This document shows, piece by piece, positions 7,475-17,414 of a DNA stretch of 64,000 nt. The notes under the pieces are model-generated. The model saw only the letters and a program-made list of their open reading frames with translations, was not told where the DNA came from and made no database searches. The DNA lies in NCBI GenBank assembly GCA_026388255.1, contig JAPLKC010000080.1:50808-114807 (forward strand), read 5' to 3'. Every line of letters starts with the position of its first letter. The stretch's first letter is position 1. Source of the DNA: Pseudomonadota bacterium (GTDB lineage: Bacteria; Desulfobacterota; Syntrophorhabdia; Syntrophorhabdales; Syntrophorhabdaceae). The position numbers and the translations under genes were made by a program.

Positions 7475-9169
7475 TTGAAAAAGACCGGTTCACAAATATT
7501 GGTAGAATCCCTTAGGATTGAAGGAGTGGATAATATCTTCTGTTATCCTGGCGGCGCAACCCTGTATATTACCGATGAGCTTTACCACGCTTCTGACATA
7601 AAGCAAATTATCGTAAGGCACGAACAAGGAGCGGTCCATGCATCAGATGGCTATGCAAGGGCGTCAGGTAAGGTCGGTGTATCTCTTGTAACATCAGGTC
7701 CCGGCGCAACTAATACTGTCACCGGCATTGCTACCGCCTATATGGATTCGATTCCGCTCGTGATTTTTTCGTGTCAGGTCAACACGATGCTCATTGGAAA
7801 CGATGCCTTCCAAGAGGCCGACATTATTGGGATTACAAGGCCCTGCACAAAGCATAGTTATCTGGTAAGAGATGTCAATGACCTTGCAAGGATTATTAAG
7901 GAGGCTTTTTACATCGCAAAATCGGGAAGGCCTGGACCGGTGCTTGTTGATATACCGAAAGATGTTTCTGCAAATATAACGGAATTCAAATACCCTGACA
8001 AGGTGGCAATCCGCAGCTATCAACCCACATACGTCGGACATATAGGCCAGATAAAAAAAGCAATAAAGCTTATAGCCTCTTCAAAACGTCCGGTCCTTTA
8101 CACGGGCGGTGGCATTATTTCGTCCGGGGCATCTACCGAACTCCTGAAATTTGCTGAAAAACTTTCCATACCGGTAACAAATACCCTTATGGGACTTGGC
8201 GGTTTTCCCGGCAACAACCCCTTGTTTCTCGGTATGCTCGGCATGCACGGGACGTATGCAGCAAATATGGCTATAACGGATTCTGATTTGATAATCGCTA
8301 TCGGTGCAAGATTTGACGACAGGGCAACGGGCAAGGTTGATGAGTTTGCTTCACATGCAAAGATTATCCATGTTGATATTGATCCGACTTCAATCAGTAA
8401 GAACATTAAGGTGGATATACCCATAGTAGGTGACTCAAGGCATGTGCTCAAAAAAATGCTGGACTTTATTGAGGAAGACAAGGAGGGTCTCAAAGATTAC
8501 CCGGCAACCATTTCCGAATGGACCAAACAGATACAAAAATGGCAGAAAGGATATCCCCTCACTTATGTAAGGGACGGCTCACTGAAACCGCAATATGTCA
8601 TTGAGAAGATATACGAACTTACAAAAGGCAAAGCAATAATCGCAACCGAAGTGGGACAGAACCAGATGTGGACAGCCCAGTTTTATAAATTTATTAAGCC
8701 GAGAAGCATTTTAACATCAGGCGGTCTTGGTACCATGGGTTATGGGTTTCCGGCAGGCATAGGAGCACAGGTAGCCTTTCCCGGGGCGCTCGTTATTGAC
8801 ATTGCAGGTGACGGAAGCATTCAAATGAATATTCAGGAACTTGCAACAGCAGTTCAGTTCAATCTGCCGGTTAAGGTTGTCATATTGAACAACAGATACC
8901 TCGGGATGGTAAGACAATGGCAGGAGCTTTTTTATGAGAAGAGATACGCCTGGACACAGATGGACCATGCCCCTGATTTTGTAAAGCTTGCAGAGGCTTA
9001 CGGAGCAGCCGGATACAGGATAGAAAACGAGGACGAGGTGGAAACGGTTTTAAGGGAAGCCTTTAAAAACGGCAGACCGACATTGATTGATGTTCGGGTG
9101 AACCCGGATGAATGCGTCTACCCTATGGTACCTGCCGGCGCACCGTTAAGTGAGATGCTTCTCGTTTAG
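7475..9169 (+). CDS. ilvB: Acetolactate synthase, large (catalytic) subunit
   Basis: 564 residues, the usual length. It condenses pyruvate with pyruvate or 2-oxobutyrate, the first common step of valine, leucine and isoleucine synthesis, using thiamine diphosphate, Mg and FAD. Visible landmarks are the catalytic Glu at residue 50 ([11 protein letters not shown]), GARFDDR in the central FAD-binding domain, and the ThDP motif starting GDGS at about 445 and ending VVILNN, with YLGMVRQWQ after it. The start is TTG at 7475, supported by AAAGGGG 6-10 bp upstream and by [13 protein letters not shown], a typical beginning. The stop overlaps the ribosome site of ilvN. The regulatory subunit follows, as is usual. 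Confidence 0.97.
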   Translation: MKKTGSQILVESLRIEGVDNIFCYPGGATLYITDELYHASDIKQIIVRHEQGAVHASDGYARASGKVGVSLVTSGPGATNTVTGIATAYMDSIPLVIFSCQVNTMLIGNDAFQEADIIGITRPCTKHSYLVRDVNDLARIIKEAFYIAKSGRPGPVLVDIPKDVSANITEFKYPDKVAIRSYQPTYVGHIGQIKKAIKLIASSKRPVLYTGGGIISSGASTELLKFAEKLSIPVTNTLMGLGGFPGNNPLFLGMLGMHGTYAANMAITDSDLIIAIGARFDDRATGKVDEFASHAKIIHVDIDPTSISKNIKVDIPIVGDSRHVLKKMLDFIEEDKEGLKDYPATISEWTKQIQKWQKGYPLTYVRDGSLKPQYVIEKIYELTKGKAIIATEVGQNQMWTAQFYKFIKPRSILTSGGLGTMGYGFPAGIGAQVAFPGALVIDIAGDGSIQMNIQELATAVQFNLPVKVVILNNRYLGMVRQWQELFYEKRYAWTQMDHAPDFVKLAEAYGAAGYRIENEDEVETVLREAFKNGRPTLIDVRVNPDECVYPMVPAGAPLSEMLLV

Positions 9170-9179
9170 GAGGAAGGTT

Positions 9180-9716
9180 TTGAGACATACAATATCCGTA
9201 CTTGTTGAAAATGAGTTTGGTGTACTTTCGAGAATTGCAGGTTTATTCAGTGGGCGGGGTTTTAATATTGAAAGCCTTTGCGTGGCTGAGACCCTAGACC
9301 CTACTATTTCTACCATGACCATTGTTACAAACGGGAACGATGCAATTCTTGAGCAGATATTAAAGCAGTTGAACAAATTGATCAATGTTATCAAGGTAAT
9401 AGATTTTAAAGACTTGGATTATGTTTCCCGTGAGATGGTGCTTGTCAAGGTAAATGCCGATGAAAAGACAAGGGAAGAGCTATTAAGGATAGCAGAAATA
9501 TTCAGAGGAAAGATCATCGATGTTTCCCTGAAGACATATACAATCATGATTACCGGGGATGAAGAAAAGCTGAAGGCATTTTTGAACCTTGTAAGACCGC
9601 TTGGCATTAAGGAACTTGTAAGAACAGGTCCGATTGCTATGATAAGAGGGGATAAGACTATAAAAGCAAGAGAAAAATACTCAAAAGGAGGAGAAGATGG
9701 CCAAAATGTATTATGA
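9180..9716 (+). CDS. ilvN: Acetolactate synthase, small (regulatory) subunit
   Basis: 178 residues from TTG 9180 ([20 protein letters not shown]), preceded at 6 bp by a perfect AGGAGG (9168-9173) that overlaps the ilvB stop. An upstream ATG at 9150 would overlap ilvB and lacks such a site. Residues 3-75 are an ACT domain ([27 protein letters not shown]), which binds valine for feedback inhibition. Residues 85-160 are the C-terminal small-subunit domain ([14 protein letters not shown]...[16 protein letters not shown]). It activates IlvB and confers feedback control. Its end overlaps ilvC by 20 bp. Confidence 0.95.
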   Translation: MRHTISVLVENEFGVLSRIAGLFSGRGFNIESLCVAETLDPTISTMTIVTNGNDAILEQILKQLNKLINVIKVIDFKDLDYVSREMVLVKVNADEKTREELLRIAEIFRGKIIDVSLKTYTIMITGDEEKLKAFLNLVRPLGIKELVRTGPIAMIRGDKTIKAREKYSKGGEDGQNVL

Positions 9717-10695
9717 TAAAGACGCAGACCTTGGGGTTTTAAAAGGCTCTAAAGTGGCGATTATCGGGTATGGAAGTCAGGGACATGCCCAGGCGCAGAA
9801 CCTGAGGGACAGCGGTGTTGATGTTATTGTTGCAGAACTTGAGGGTACCCCGAACTATAAAATTGCAAAAAATCATGGTTTCAAGCCGGTAAGTGCAACA
9901 CAAGCATCAAAAGAAGCAAATATCATCCAAATACTTGCCCAGGACAATCTCCAGGCAACACTGTATAAAGGTGAGATAGAAAAGAACATGAAAAAAGGGA
10001 AAACCCTTGTGTTTTCACATGGATTCAATATTCATTATAATCAGATTGTACCCCCGGCCGATGTTGATGTAATTATGGTAGCACCCAAGGGCCCGGGACA
10101 TCTTGTAAGAAGGGAATTTGAGAGGGGCGCAGGCGTTCCTTCATTAATAGCGATTTATCAGGATGCTTCAGGGAAGGCAAAGAAAAAGGCCCTTGCATAT
10201 GCAAAAGGCATCGGCGCAACAAGGGCCGGTGTTATCGAAACCACCTTTGCGGAAGAGACTGAGACAGACCTCTTCGGGGAGCAGGCAGTGCTCTGCGGTG
10301 GAGCATCAGAACTTGTGAAAGCAGGGTTTGATACCCTTGTGGAAGCCGGTTATCAGCCTGAGATTGCCTACTTCGAATGCCTCCATGAGCTGAAACTTAT
10401 CGTGGACTTGATGTATGAAGGCGGCATATCCAACATGCGGTATTCTATCAGCGATACGGCGGAATACGGCGACATTACGAGGGGCAAAAGGATAATATCC
10501 GAGGAAACACGGGAAGAGATGAGAGTAATTCTTGACGAGATTCAGAGCGGGGATTTTGCCAGAGAATGGATTCTTGAAAATATGGCAGGAAGACCTGTAT
10601 ATAGCTCCCTGAAAAGGATCGAAAACGAACATCTTATAGAAAAGGTAGGAAAACAATTACGGTCAATGATGGGGTGGATCGGGAGAAAAGATTGA
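9697..10695 (+). CDS. ilvC: Ketol-acid reductoisomerase, class I, probably NADH-preferring
   Basis: 332 residues, class I length. It isomerises and reduces acetolactate or acetohydroxybutyrate. The Rossmann motif is GYGSQGHAQ (residues 24-32). The Mg-binding core includes [12 protein letters not shown] and later [13 protein letters not shown]. The loop that reads the cofactor's 2'-phosphate normally carries Arg and Ser; here it is AELEGTPNY (residues 46-54), acidic and without Arg or Ser, a pattern associated with NADH-using KARIs. The ATG at 9697 follows AAAGGAGGAG and overlaps ilvN. Its own stop is overlapped by the GTG candidate start of psd. Confidence 0.96.
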   Translation: MAKMYYDKDADLGVLKGSKVAIIGYGSQGHAQAQNLRDSGVDVIVAELEGTPNYKIAKNHGFKPVSATQASKEANIIQILAQDNLQATLYKGEIEKNMKKGKTLVFSHGFNIHYNQIVPPADVDVIMVAPKGPGHLVRREFERGAGVPSLIAIYQDASGKAKKKALAYAKGIGATRAGVIETTFAEETETDLFGEQAVLCGGASELVKAGFDTLVEAGYQPEIAYFECLHELKLIVDLMYEGGISNMRYSISDTAEYGDITRGKRIISEETREEMRVILDEIQSGDFAREWILENMAGRPVYSSLKRIENEHLIEKVGKQLRSMMGWIGRKD

Positions 10696-11336
10696 GGCAA
10701 ATGCCTGTTGCGAGGGAGGGGTTGACTCTAATAGCCCTTTCCCTCGTTCTTACAATACTGTTTTTTCTGCTCGATTTTAAGATTCTTGCCTTTGCCGTAT
10801 GCTTTTTCTTTTTGTTCTGTCTATTTTTTTTCAGAAATCCGAAAAGGCATCATTCAGTCAACCAAAACGAGTTGATTTCCCCTGCCGACGGGAAGGTTAT
10901 GGAGGTCAGGGAAATAGAAGAAGGCGAATTTTTGGGGAGGGTCTCAAAAAGGGTCAGCATATTCATGTCCCTGGCCGATGTACATGTTAACAGGGCTCCC
11001 TGCGAAGGAAAAGTTGTGAAAATAGAGCACAGGAGGGGAGACTTTGCTCTTGCCTTTAAGAAGGACATAGACAAAGAGAATGAAAGAAACTATATCCTTA
11101 TGGAACACGGGGATGAAAGGATTCTCCTTGTACAGGTAGCAGGCTTTCTTGCAAGGCGTATCACCTCTTATGTAAAGGAAGGGGATGTTGTGAAAAAAGG
11201 CGACCCTGTGGGCATTATTGCCTTTGGTTCACGGGTGGACATTTATGTTCCTAAAGGATATGATATTATGGTATCATCAGGAAATAAAGTTAAAGCCGGG
11301 ATAACTGCTCTGGCTAAAAAACAGGGGTGTGCATGA
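10674..11336 (+). CDS. psd: Phosphatidylserine decarboxylase, short form
   Basis: 220 residues from GTG 10674; the ATG at 10701 ([15 protein letters not shown]) is an equally good start. It decarboxylates phosphatidylserine to phosphatidylethanolamine at the inner membrane. The protein opens with hydrophobic segments ([20 protein letters not shown] and the next stretch). The decarboxylase core includes [22 protein letters not shown] and the self-cleavage site FGSR near the C-terminus, whose Ser (about residue 186) becomes the pyruvoyl group. It overlaps ilvC by 22 bp and the next gene, pssA, by 4 bp, so both lipid genes are translated with the ilv genes. This linkage is known from other deltaproteobacteria. 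Confidence 0.93.
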   Translation: MDREKRLRQMPVAREGLTLIALSLVLTILFFLLDFKILAFAVCFFFLFCLFFFRNPKRHHSVNQNELISPADGKVMEVREIEEGEFLGRVSKRVSIFMSLADVHVNRAPCEGKVVKIEHRRGDFALAFKKDIDKENERNYILMEHGDERILLVQVAGFLARRITSYVKEGDVVKKGDPVGIIAFGSRVDIYVPKGYDIMVSSGNKVKAGITALAKKQGCA

Positions 11337-12109
11337 GGCGAAGAAAAGGTAAAGGTAAAGGAATATACATATTGCCGAATCTTTTAACATCAGCAAGCCT
11401 TTTTGCAGGTTTTTATTCTATTGTTGCAACTATTGACAAAAAGTTCGCCTATGCTGCTATTGCCATATTTGTATCAAGCATTTTCGATATGCTGGACGGT
11501 CGCGTAGCCCGTATGACAGGCTCGAGCAGCCGTTTCGGCGTCGAATATGATTCTTTATCCGACCTGGTAGCCTTCGGAGTAGCCCCTGGGCTCCTCGTAT
11601 ATATATGGGCGCTTAAAGGTTACGGAAGATTTGGCTGGCTGGCTGCATTCCTCTATGTGGCATGCGGTGCATTGAGGCTTGCGCGATTCAACATACAATC
11701 CGACGGGATGCAGAAAAATCAGTTTCTGGGGCTACCCATACCTGCAGCGGCCACAACTATTGCAGGTTGCGTGCTTTTCAGTTCATGGCTGGGCCACTGG
11801 GGTATGGATCTAAAGACAATACTTATGCCTATTTTGATATACATTCTTGCATTCCTCATGGTAAGCGACGTCCGGTATGCAAGTTTCAAAGAGGTAGCAT
11901 TTTTCAAGGGAAGGCCGTTCCGTTCCACTGTGGCTGCTATTTTGCTTCTTGTGGTAATATTTATAGAACCGGAAGTAACGCTTTTCGGACTAACGTTTAT
12001 GTACCTTCTGTCGGGTCCGATATATACCCTTCTCAGGAGAAAGAAGATTATTCTTGAGAATGCTAATCACTCAAAAGATACGCTAATAGATCAAGGTGAT
12101 CATCTATAA
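11333..12109 (+). CDS. pssA: CDP-diacylglycerol-serine O-phosphatidyltransferase
   Basis: 258 residues from ATG 11333, which overlaps the psd stop as ATGA (a GTG 6 bp earlier is an alternative). It makes phosphatidylserine, the substrate of Psd. The CDP-alcohol phosphotransferase motif D-G-x2-A-R-x8-G-x3-D-x3-D is visible as DGRVARMTGSSSRFGVEYDSLSD at about residues 57-79. It has several membrane segments (LTSASLFAGFYSIVATI, FGWLAAFLYVACGAL, TILMPILIYILAFLMV, AAILLLVVIFIEP). Its last 47 bp overlap the convergent HAD gene. leuA, often next in this gene order, is absent here. Confidence 0.93.
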   Translation: MRRRKGKGKGIYILPNLLTSASLFAGFYSIVATIDKKFAYAAIAIFVSSIFDMLDGRVARMTGSSSRFGVEYDSLSDLVAFGVAPGLLVYIWALKGYGRFGWLAAFLYVACGALRLARFNIQSDGMQKNQFLGLPIPAAATTIAGCVLFSSWLGHWGMDLKTILMPILIYILAFLMVSDVRYASFKEVAFFKGRPFRSTVAAILLLVVIFIEPEVTLFGLTFMYLLSGPIYTLLRRKKIILENANHSKDTLIDQGDHL

Positions 12110-12788
12110 AACCGTCTGCCGCCATTTCGCTATTTTTATATGCGATAAATTTGACGCCTGAAGAAGCGGAAATTTTTTGATCAACCTCGGAGTCTCCGAT
12201 ATAAAGAACTCTCGCCTTGTCTACGTTTAATTCCCTCAATATTTTTTCGACAGACTCAGGGTCAGGTTTTGGTTTTACATCCAGCGCAGTAACCACCATA
12301 TCAAAATAAGGCGTAAGATTGAATTGCACCATGATTTGTTTCATTGTTGTTGTCCTGTTTGTGCTGATAGCCCGCAGTATACCTCTCTCCTTCAATATAG
12401 TTAATGTCTCAATGAGATTGCACTCCATTTTTAGGTACATGAGAAACTCATTCAGGTCAATATCGTTCTTCCAGAAATTCAGGGCCTTCTTTTCCAATTC
12501 ACCATCATTTTGGAAAAGAAGATGAATGGATTCAAAAACAGTATGGGTATGGCAGTATTGCAGTTCATCTTTTGAGAGCGGGGATCTCCCCATAGATATT
12601 GCTATATGGCTGTATAGTCTATCATTAGTTTCAAGGGAGTCAAAAAGCACCCCGTCACAGTCGTATATAACGCAATCAATTTGCCATTGGGCCTTCTTCG
12701 GGGCAATGTCGGGTATTAGGTTTTGGGTTTCGGGTTGGTTTGTTTTCATGCGCAAGAGTTTAATACTATTTGAGATAAAATCAAGCAA
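12063..12788 (-). CDS. HAD-family phosphatase (phosphoglycolate phosphatase-like)
   Basis: 241 residues from the first ATG; MKTNQPETQNLIPDI at about 12749 is an alternative start. Motif I is YDCDGVLFDS (nucleophile and acid/base Asp), motif II ISTNRTTT, and motifs III/IV KPKPDPE...YIGDSEVD, with an alpha-helical cap between them as in Gph/PGP enzymes. The substrate cannot be read from the sequence. The first 30 residues are encoded by repetitive DNA (AACCCGAAACCCAAAACC on the coding strand), so the N-terminus is not reliable and the enzyme proper starts near WQIDCVIYDCDG. It is convergent with pssA, overlapping its end by 47 bp, and lies outside the ilv/psd transcription unit. Confidence 0.85.
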   Translation of the reverse strand: MLDFISNSIKLLRMKTNQPETQNLIPDIAPKKAQWQIDCVIYDCDGVLFDSLETNDRLYSHIAISMGRSPLSKDELQYCHTHTVFESIHLLFQNDGELEKKALNFWKNDIDLNEFLMYLKMECNLIETLTILKERGILRAISTNRTTTMKQIMVQFNLTPYFDMVVTALDVKPKPDPESVEKILRELNVDKARVLYIGDSEVDQKISASSGVKFIAYKNSEMAADGFIDDHLDLLAYLLSD

Positions 12789-12949
12789 AAAGAGGCTGGG
12801 GGCTTGTAAGCCCCGATAGCCGCTGTTGATTTAAACGTCATCCTCCAACAAAATCCTTAATGGGCGTGGCAAGAATATGAAAAATTATAGTTTTTTAACT
12901 GCTCAATTATGTTACAATAATTTGCTGATAAAAATTCGGAGGTGAAAGA
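12789..12949. other. Divergent intergenic region with a short palindrome
   Basis: It contains GGGGCTTGTAAGCCCC near 12800, a 7-bp stem with a 2-base loop, just upstream of the HAD gene. The right end carries GGAGGTGAAAGA, the ribosome site of the next gene. An AT-rich stretch with TTACAAT near 12913 may be the -10 region of that gene, but no convincing -35 was seen. Confidence 0.4.
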
Positions 12950-13420
12950 ATGATAAGTGTTTCCATTCCTGGATGGGGTGACCTTGACATAGAATATCTT
13001 GTTATTGATTACAACGGGACCTGTGCTACTGACGGGAAGCTTAAAGAAGGTGTGAAAGAATTACTCGAAAAGGTTTCGAGATATATAAAAATATTTATAA
13101 TAACGGCCGATTCTTACGAAAGTGTGGATAGCGAGATTAATATAATAGGATTTAAAGTCCTAAAGGTAAAAAAGGAAGGAAGCGGCATCGAAAAGGCAAG
13201 GATAATAAAAGAGCTCGGACCTGAGAAGGTGGTGGCTATTGGGAACGGGGCAAATGATGTGATGATGCTTAAAGAAGCATCGCTTGGAATCGGAGTTATC
13301 GGAGAAGAAGGTTGTTCAAAGGATATATTGAAAGAAGCTGACCTTGTTGTGAAAGATGTTACGCATGCCCTGAATATCGTTTTACATCCTGAAAGGCTTG
13401 TAGCGACATTGAGAGACTGA
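12950..13420 (+). CDS. Small HAD-superfamily protein, soluble P-type-ATPase-like
   Basis: 156 residues with only the HAD core and no cap. Motif I is VIDYNGTCATDG, where the second Asp of D-x-D is replaced by Asn, as in P-type ATPases (D-K-T-G-T). Motif II is FIITADSYES, and the C-terminal motif is AIGNGANDVMML, typical of P-type ATPase and Cof-like HADs. This matches the soluble P-type-ATPase-like group (COG4087), whose physiological substrate is unknown. A strong GGAGGTG site precedes the ATG. It stands alone between the HAD gene and secA. Confidence 0.85.
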   Translation: MISVSIPGWGDLDIEYLVIDYNGTCATDGKLKEGVKELLEKVSRYIKIFIITADSYESVDSEINIIGFKVLKVKKEGSGIEKARIIKELGPEKVVAIGNGANDVMMLKEASLGIGVIGEEGCSKDILKEADLVVKDVTHALNIVLHPERLVATLRD

Positions 13421-13428
13421 TATCGCAT

Positions 13429-13477
13429 AGAGCGTGCGCATGGGTAAAGAGTTCAAAAACCCTGTGCTTTACGCTCT
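13429..13477 (+). promoter_or_regulatory. Stem-loop in the secA leader
   Basis: AGAGC (13429-13433) and GTAAAG (13444-13449) pair with CTTTACGCTCT (13467-13477), giving an 11-bp stem with a 10-base one-sided bulge. It lies 23 bp before the secA ATG. There is no T-run, so it is not a classical terminator. No Shine-Dalgarno is visible before the ATG. A role in secA control is only a possibility; it could also end the transcript of the upstream gene. Confidence 0.35.
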
Positions 13478-13500
13478 GTTCGTATTAATTACATATAATC

Positions 13501-16113
13501 ATGATTGGTAATATTCTTAAAAAAATCATAGGCACTAAAAACGAACGGGAATTGAAGAGGATTCAGCCCATTGTGGAACAGACGGCAAGCTTCGAGGAGA
13601 AGCTTAAGGGCTTTTCCGATGATGAGTTGAAACGGCAAACCCCGTTGTTTAAAGAAAGGATAGAACAGGGCGAAGACCTCGATACAATTCTTCCGGAAGC
13701 ATTTGCAACTGTCCGGGAGACGGCAAAGCGGGTAATCAATATGCGGCACTTTGATGTGCAGATTATCGGCGGTGTTGTCCTTCATGAAGGAAAGATTGCC
13801 GAGATGGCAACGGGCGAAGGGAAAACCCTTGCCGCTACCCTTCCGGTATATTTGAATGCCCTTAACAGTCTTGGTGTTCACGTGGTTACCGTGAATGACT
13901 ACCTTGCAAAAAGGGATGCCGAGTGGATGGGACCTGTTTACAAATTTCTTGGTCTTTCAGTAGGCGTAATTCTTAACCATATTGATGATGATGAGAGAAA
14001 GACTGCCTATGCCTGTGATGTAACGTATGGAACAAACAATGAATTTGGTTTTGATTACTTAAGGGACAATATGAAATACTCCCTCGAGGACTTTGTCCAG
14101 AGGGGTTACAGCTATGCAATCGTAGACGAGGTAGACAGCATACTTGTAGACGAGGCACGGACGCCCCTTATTATTTCCGGGCCTTCAGAAGAATCTACGG
14201 ACAAATATTACAAGATCAACAGGTTCATGCATCAACTCAAAAAAGAAAAAGACTTCATGATTGACGAGAAGGCAAGAAGCGCCTATCTGACAGAAGAAGG
14301 TGTTGCAAAGATTGAGCGACTTATCAATATTGAGAACCTCTATGACCCGAAACATGTTGATCTTCTTCACCATGTTAATCAGGCGTTAAAGGCACATAAC
14401 CTGTTCGCCAGAGATGTAGACTACATCGTGAAGGACGGGAAAGTTGTTATTGTTGATGAATTTACAGGCAGGCTCATGTCGGGCAGGCGTTTCAGCGACG
14501 GGCTTCACCAGGCTTTAGAGGCTAAAGAGAATGTGAAGATCGAGGGAGAAAACCAGACCCTTGCAACAGTAACCTTTCAGAATTACTTCAGGATGTATAA
14601 GAAACTTGCAGGCATGACAGGCACTGCCGACACCGAGGCTGTTGAGTTTAAAAAGATTTATAACCTTGATGTTATGGTAATGCCTACGAACAGACAACTC
14701 ATAAGAACCAATTATCCTGATGTTATTTATAGAACAGAGAAAGAGAAATTCAAAGCAGTTGTAAGCGAGATCGAGGAACTTCATAAGCAGGGGAGACCTG
14801 TGCTTGTTGGAACCCTGTCAATAGACAAATCAGAGCGGGTATCGGAGATGCTGAAAAGAAAGGGGGTACCTCATCACGTTCTCAACGCCAAAATCCACGA
14901 GAGAGAGGCAGAAATTGTTGCTCAGGCAGGAAGACTAAAGGCGGTCACTATTTCCACAAACATGGCCGGAAGAGGCACGGACATTCTCCTTGGAGGCAAT
15001 CCCGAGTTTCTCGCCCTTAGCATGTGTAAAGGGCTGAAAGGTACGGAAGAGTATGAACAGTCCCTGGTTGAAGCAAAAAAAGTCTGCGAAAAAGATAAAG
15101 CAGAGGTTATAAGACTCGGCGGTCTTCATATCCTTGGCACGGAAAGGCATGAATCAAGAAGGATTGACAATCAGTTGAGGGGGAGATCGGGCAGGCAGGG
15201 CGATCCCGGATCTTCGAGATTTTATGTTTCTCTGGAAGATGAAATTATGAGAATCTTCGGTTCTGAGAAGGTTTCGCCGATGCTCGGGAAGCTCGGCATG
15301 AAGGAGGATATGCCCATTGAACACCCCTTTATCACCAAGGCCATAGAGAATGCACAAAACAGGGTTGAGGGACACAACTTTGAAATAAGAAAATACCTCC
15401 TTGAGTATGATAATGTTATGAACAAACAGAGAGAAACCGTATATAGCATGAGAATGGAGATGATGGACAGCTCCGATGTACAGGAAAAGATCCTTGATAT
15501 GATTGATGAGACATGCGAAGGCCTTGTCAATGAATATGCCCCTGAAAAGGTGTACCCTGAAGAGTGGGATATTTCCTCTTTAAAGATGCATATATACGAA
15601 ACCTTCTTTTTCCATATTGACCTTGATGCAATAGACTTCAAGACCATTACAAAGGCAGGTTTGCTCGATATGGTGAGAGAAAGGGTGACCGCTGTTTATC
15701 AAAATAAGGAAAAGACCTTTGGCGAGGATGAAATACGTGCACTGGAGCGGTTTATTAGCCTGCATTCTCTCGATGGCCATTGGAAAGAGCATCTGCTGTC
15801 TCTTGACCACTTAAAAGAGGGGATCGGTCTCAGGGGTTACGGACAGAAAGACCCCCTCAGAGAATATCAGAGAGAGAGCTTTGAATTATTTCTCGATATG
15901 TTGGAGAAGGTAAGGCTTGATACGACGAGAAAACTGTATGCAGTGCAACCGGCAAAGGAAGAATTGGTTCACGAAGAACCCGTAATATTTATGAATAGAG
16001 GGGACGGAACTGTCCTGCAACAGGCGGAAAAACAAAAGGATAAAAAGATCGGAAGGAACGACCCCTGCCCTTGCGGTAGCGGGAAGAAGTATAAAAAGTG
16101 CTGCGGGAAGTAG
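13501..16113 (+). CDS. secA: Preprotein translocase ATPase SecA
   Basis: 870 residues, normal length. It is the motor that drives unfolded preproteins through SecYEG. Landmarks: N-terminus [20 protein letters not shown]; Walker A ATGEGKT at about 103-109; Walker [17 protein letters not shown] at about 208; the preprotein cross-linking domain after ISGPSEE; NBD2 with NMAGRGTDI and the [19 protein letters not shown] arginine finger; and a C-terminal zinc site [13 protein letters not shown], which binds SecB or the ribosome. The ATG at 13501 gives a standard start, although no ribosome site is visible and a TATAAT abuts it. Confidence 0.98.
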   Translation: MIGNILKKIIGTKNERELKRIQPIVEQTASFEEKLKGFSDDELKRQTPLFKERIEQGEDLDTILPEAFATVRETAKRVINMRHFDVQIIGGVVLHEGKIAEMATGEGKTLAATLPVYLNALNSLGVHVVTVNDYLAKRDAEWMGPVYKFLGLSVGVILNHIDDDERKTAYACDVTYGTNNEFGFDYLRDNMKYSLEDFVQRGYSYAIVDEVDSILVDEARTPLIISGPSEESTDKYYKINRFMHQLKKEKDFMIDEKARSAYLTEEGVAKIERLINIENLYDPKHVDLLHHVNQALKAHNLFARDVDYIVKDGKVVIVDEFTGRLMSGRRFSDGLHQALEAKENVKIEGENQTLATVTFQNYFRMYKKLAGMTGTADTEAVEFKKIYNLDVMVMPTNRQLIRTNYPDVIYRTEKEKFKAVVSEIEELHKQGRPVLVGTLSIDKSERVSEMLKRKGVPHHVLNAKIHEREAEIVAQAGRLKAVTISTNMAGRGTDILLGGNPEFLALSMCKGLKGTEEYEQSLVEAKKVCEKDKAEVIRLGGLHILGTERHESRRIDNQLRGRSGRQGDPGSSRFYVSLEDEIMRIFGSEKVSPMLGKLGMKEDMPIEHPFITKAIENAQNRVEGHNFEIRKYLLEYDNVMNKQRETVYSMRMEMMDSSDVQEKILDMIDETCEGLVNEYAPEKVYPEEWDISSLKMHIYETFFFHIDLDAIDFKTITKAGLLDMVRERVTAVYQNKEKTFGEDEIRALERFISLHSLDGHWKEHLLSLDHLKEGIGLRGYGQKDPLREYQRESFELFLDMLEKVRLDTTRKLYAVQPAKEELVHEEPVIFMNRGDGTVLQQAEKQKDKKIGRNDPCPCGSGKKYKKCCGK

Positions 16114-16133
16114 ATGCAGTTCCGGCAAGCAAG

Positions 16134-16151
16134 TTCTGCATGAATGCAGAA
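16134..16151 (+). terminator. Short hairpin after secA
   Basis: TTCTGCAT / ATGCAGAA with a GA loop, a perfect 8-bp stem 20 bp after the secA stop. No T-run follows, so it is a weak terminator candidate or a 3' stabilising hairpin. Confidence 0.3.
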
Positions 16152-16220
16152 TTAGCGGTCGTCTATCGTGAGTCAAGCTATAGCATTACTATCGTCCGTC
16201 GATAAACGAGGAGGTCTTAC

Positions 16221-17369
16221 GTGATCCAGGGTATCGAATTTGCGGGTATCGCCTCCGGCATCAAGACAAAAGGTCTTGATCTGGGGCTTGTCCTTTTCAA
16301 GGAGGATATGCATGTCCTGTCTCTTTATACAAGGAACAAGGTGAAGGCTGCTCACATACTCTATGACAGAAAGATAGACAATAATACTGTGAGGGCGCTC
16401 CTTGTAAACAGCGGGTGCGCTAATGCCTGTACAGGCAAGGAAGGGGTAATTGACCTTCACACTATCGGGCAGGAGTTGTCTTCCATTCTTGGGATAGAGA
16501 AAGAGAAGGTTCTTTTTGCATCAACAGGTGTTATCGGCAGGAGACTCCCGGCTGCTACTATTATACATGCATTGCCGGTGCTCTTAAAAAACCTGAAAAT
16601 AAATCGCCCGGAGGTATTCGCACAGTCAATCATGACAACAGATACCTTTCCAAAGATTGTACATGAGACGTTTCATGGAAAGAAGGATTACAATATAGTA
16701 GGTGTGGCAAAGGGCGCAGGCATGATAAACCCTCTCTTTGCAACGATGCTTTCTTTTGTTTTTACAGATTATCCAATAGCGCCCGGCAGTATAAAAAGGG
16801 TCTTTTCCAGCGCGGGGAAGGAGACTTTCGAACGCATTACCGTTGACGGTGAGTGCAGCACCAACGACACAGTTATGCTCTTTACAAAAAGCGGCGACGA
16901 AGACCTGTCAGGACTCCCGGCATTCAAAGAGAAACTCCTGTCTGTTATGAAAGAACTTTCCCTGATGATCGTAAAAGATGGAGAAGGGGCAACACGGGTT
17001 ATACATATAATGGTGACCGGAGCCGGAAAAAAAGAGTTCGCCGAAAAGATAGCGAGAAGGATTGCCATATCCCCGCTCACAAAAACGGCATTTTTCGGAT
17101 GTGATCCCAACTGGGGAAGGGTGATTGCTGCAGTGGGAGATGCCGATGTGCCTGTCCGGCCTTCAAAAGTGGAGATTGTCCTGCAGGGAGAGGTACTTGT
17201 AAAAGAAGGCGTTGAAGTGCCTTTTGATGAGCAGGAAATGAAGAAGCGCATGGACAAAAAAGAGGTTGAACTTGTCGTCAATCTTCACGACGGAAAGGCA
17301 TCGTATGACATATATACCACCGATTTGACTTATGATTATATTAAAATTAATGCTTCTTATAGAAGTTAA
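16221..17369 (+). CDS. argJ: Bifunctional ornithine acetyltransferase / N-acetylglutamate synthase
   Basis: 382 residues from GTG 16221, preceded by CGAGGAGGTC. It transfers acetyl from N-acetylornithine to glutamate, recycling acetyl groups in arginine synthesis. Landmarks: NSGCANACTGKEG; FASTGVIGR (oxyanion hole region); TTDTFPK; and the self-cleavage site PLFATML, where Thr175 becomes the new N-terminus of the beta chain. VDGECSTNDTV and FGCDPNWGRV are also present. The E-x2-Y/N C-terminus appears as TTDLTYDYIKINASYRS. Whether it can also use acetyl-CoA cannot be decided here. No other arg genes are nearby. It is convergent with the DUF748 gene. Confidence 0.95.
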   Translation: MIQGIEFAGIASGIKTKGLDLGLVLFKEDMHVLSLYTRNKVKAAHILYDRKIDNNTVRALLVNSGCANACTGKEGVIDLHTIGQELSSILGIEKEKVLFASTGVIGRRLPAATIIHALPVLLKNLKINRPEVFAQSIMTTDTFPKIVHETFHGKKDYNIVGVAKGAGMINPLFATMLSFVFTDYPIAPGSIKRVFSSAGKETFERITVDGECSTNDTVMLFTKSGDEDLSGLPAFKEKLLSVMKELSLMIVKDGEGATRVIHIMVTGAGKKEFAEKIARRIAISPLTKTAFFGCDPNWGRVIAAVGDADVPVRPSKVEIVLQGEVLVKEGVEVPFDEQEMKKRMDKKEVELVVNLHDGKASYDIYTTDLTYDYIKINASYRS

Positions 17370-17414
17370 TTCCAAGACTTTATTGATATAACTTTATTTG
17401 TTTCGTTGTCATCT

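Noticed and set aside
16769..17281. 170-residue open frame antisense to argJ
   Set aside because: Ser/Thr-rich shadow translation with no domain; argJ itself is unmistakable.
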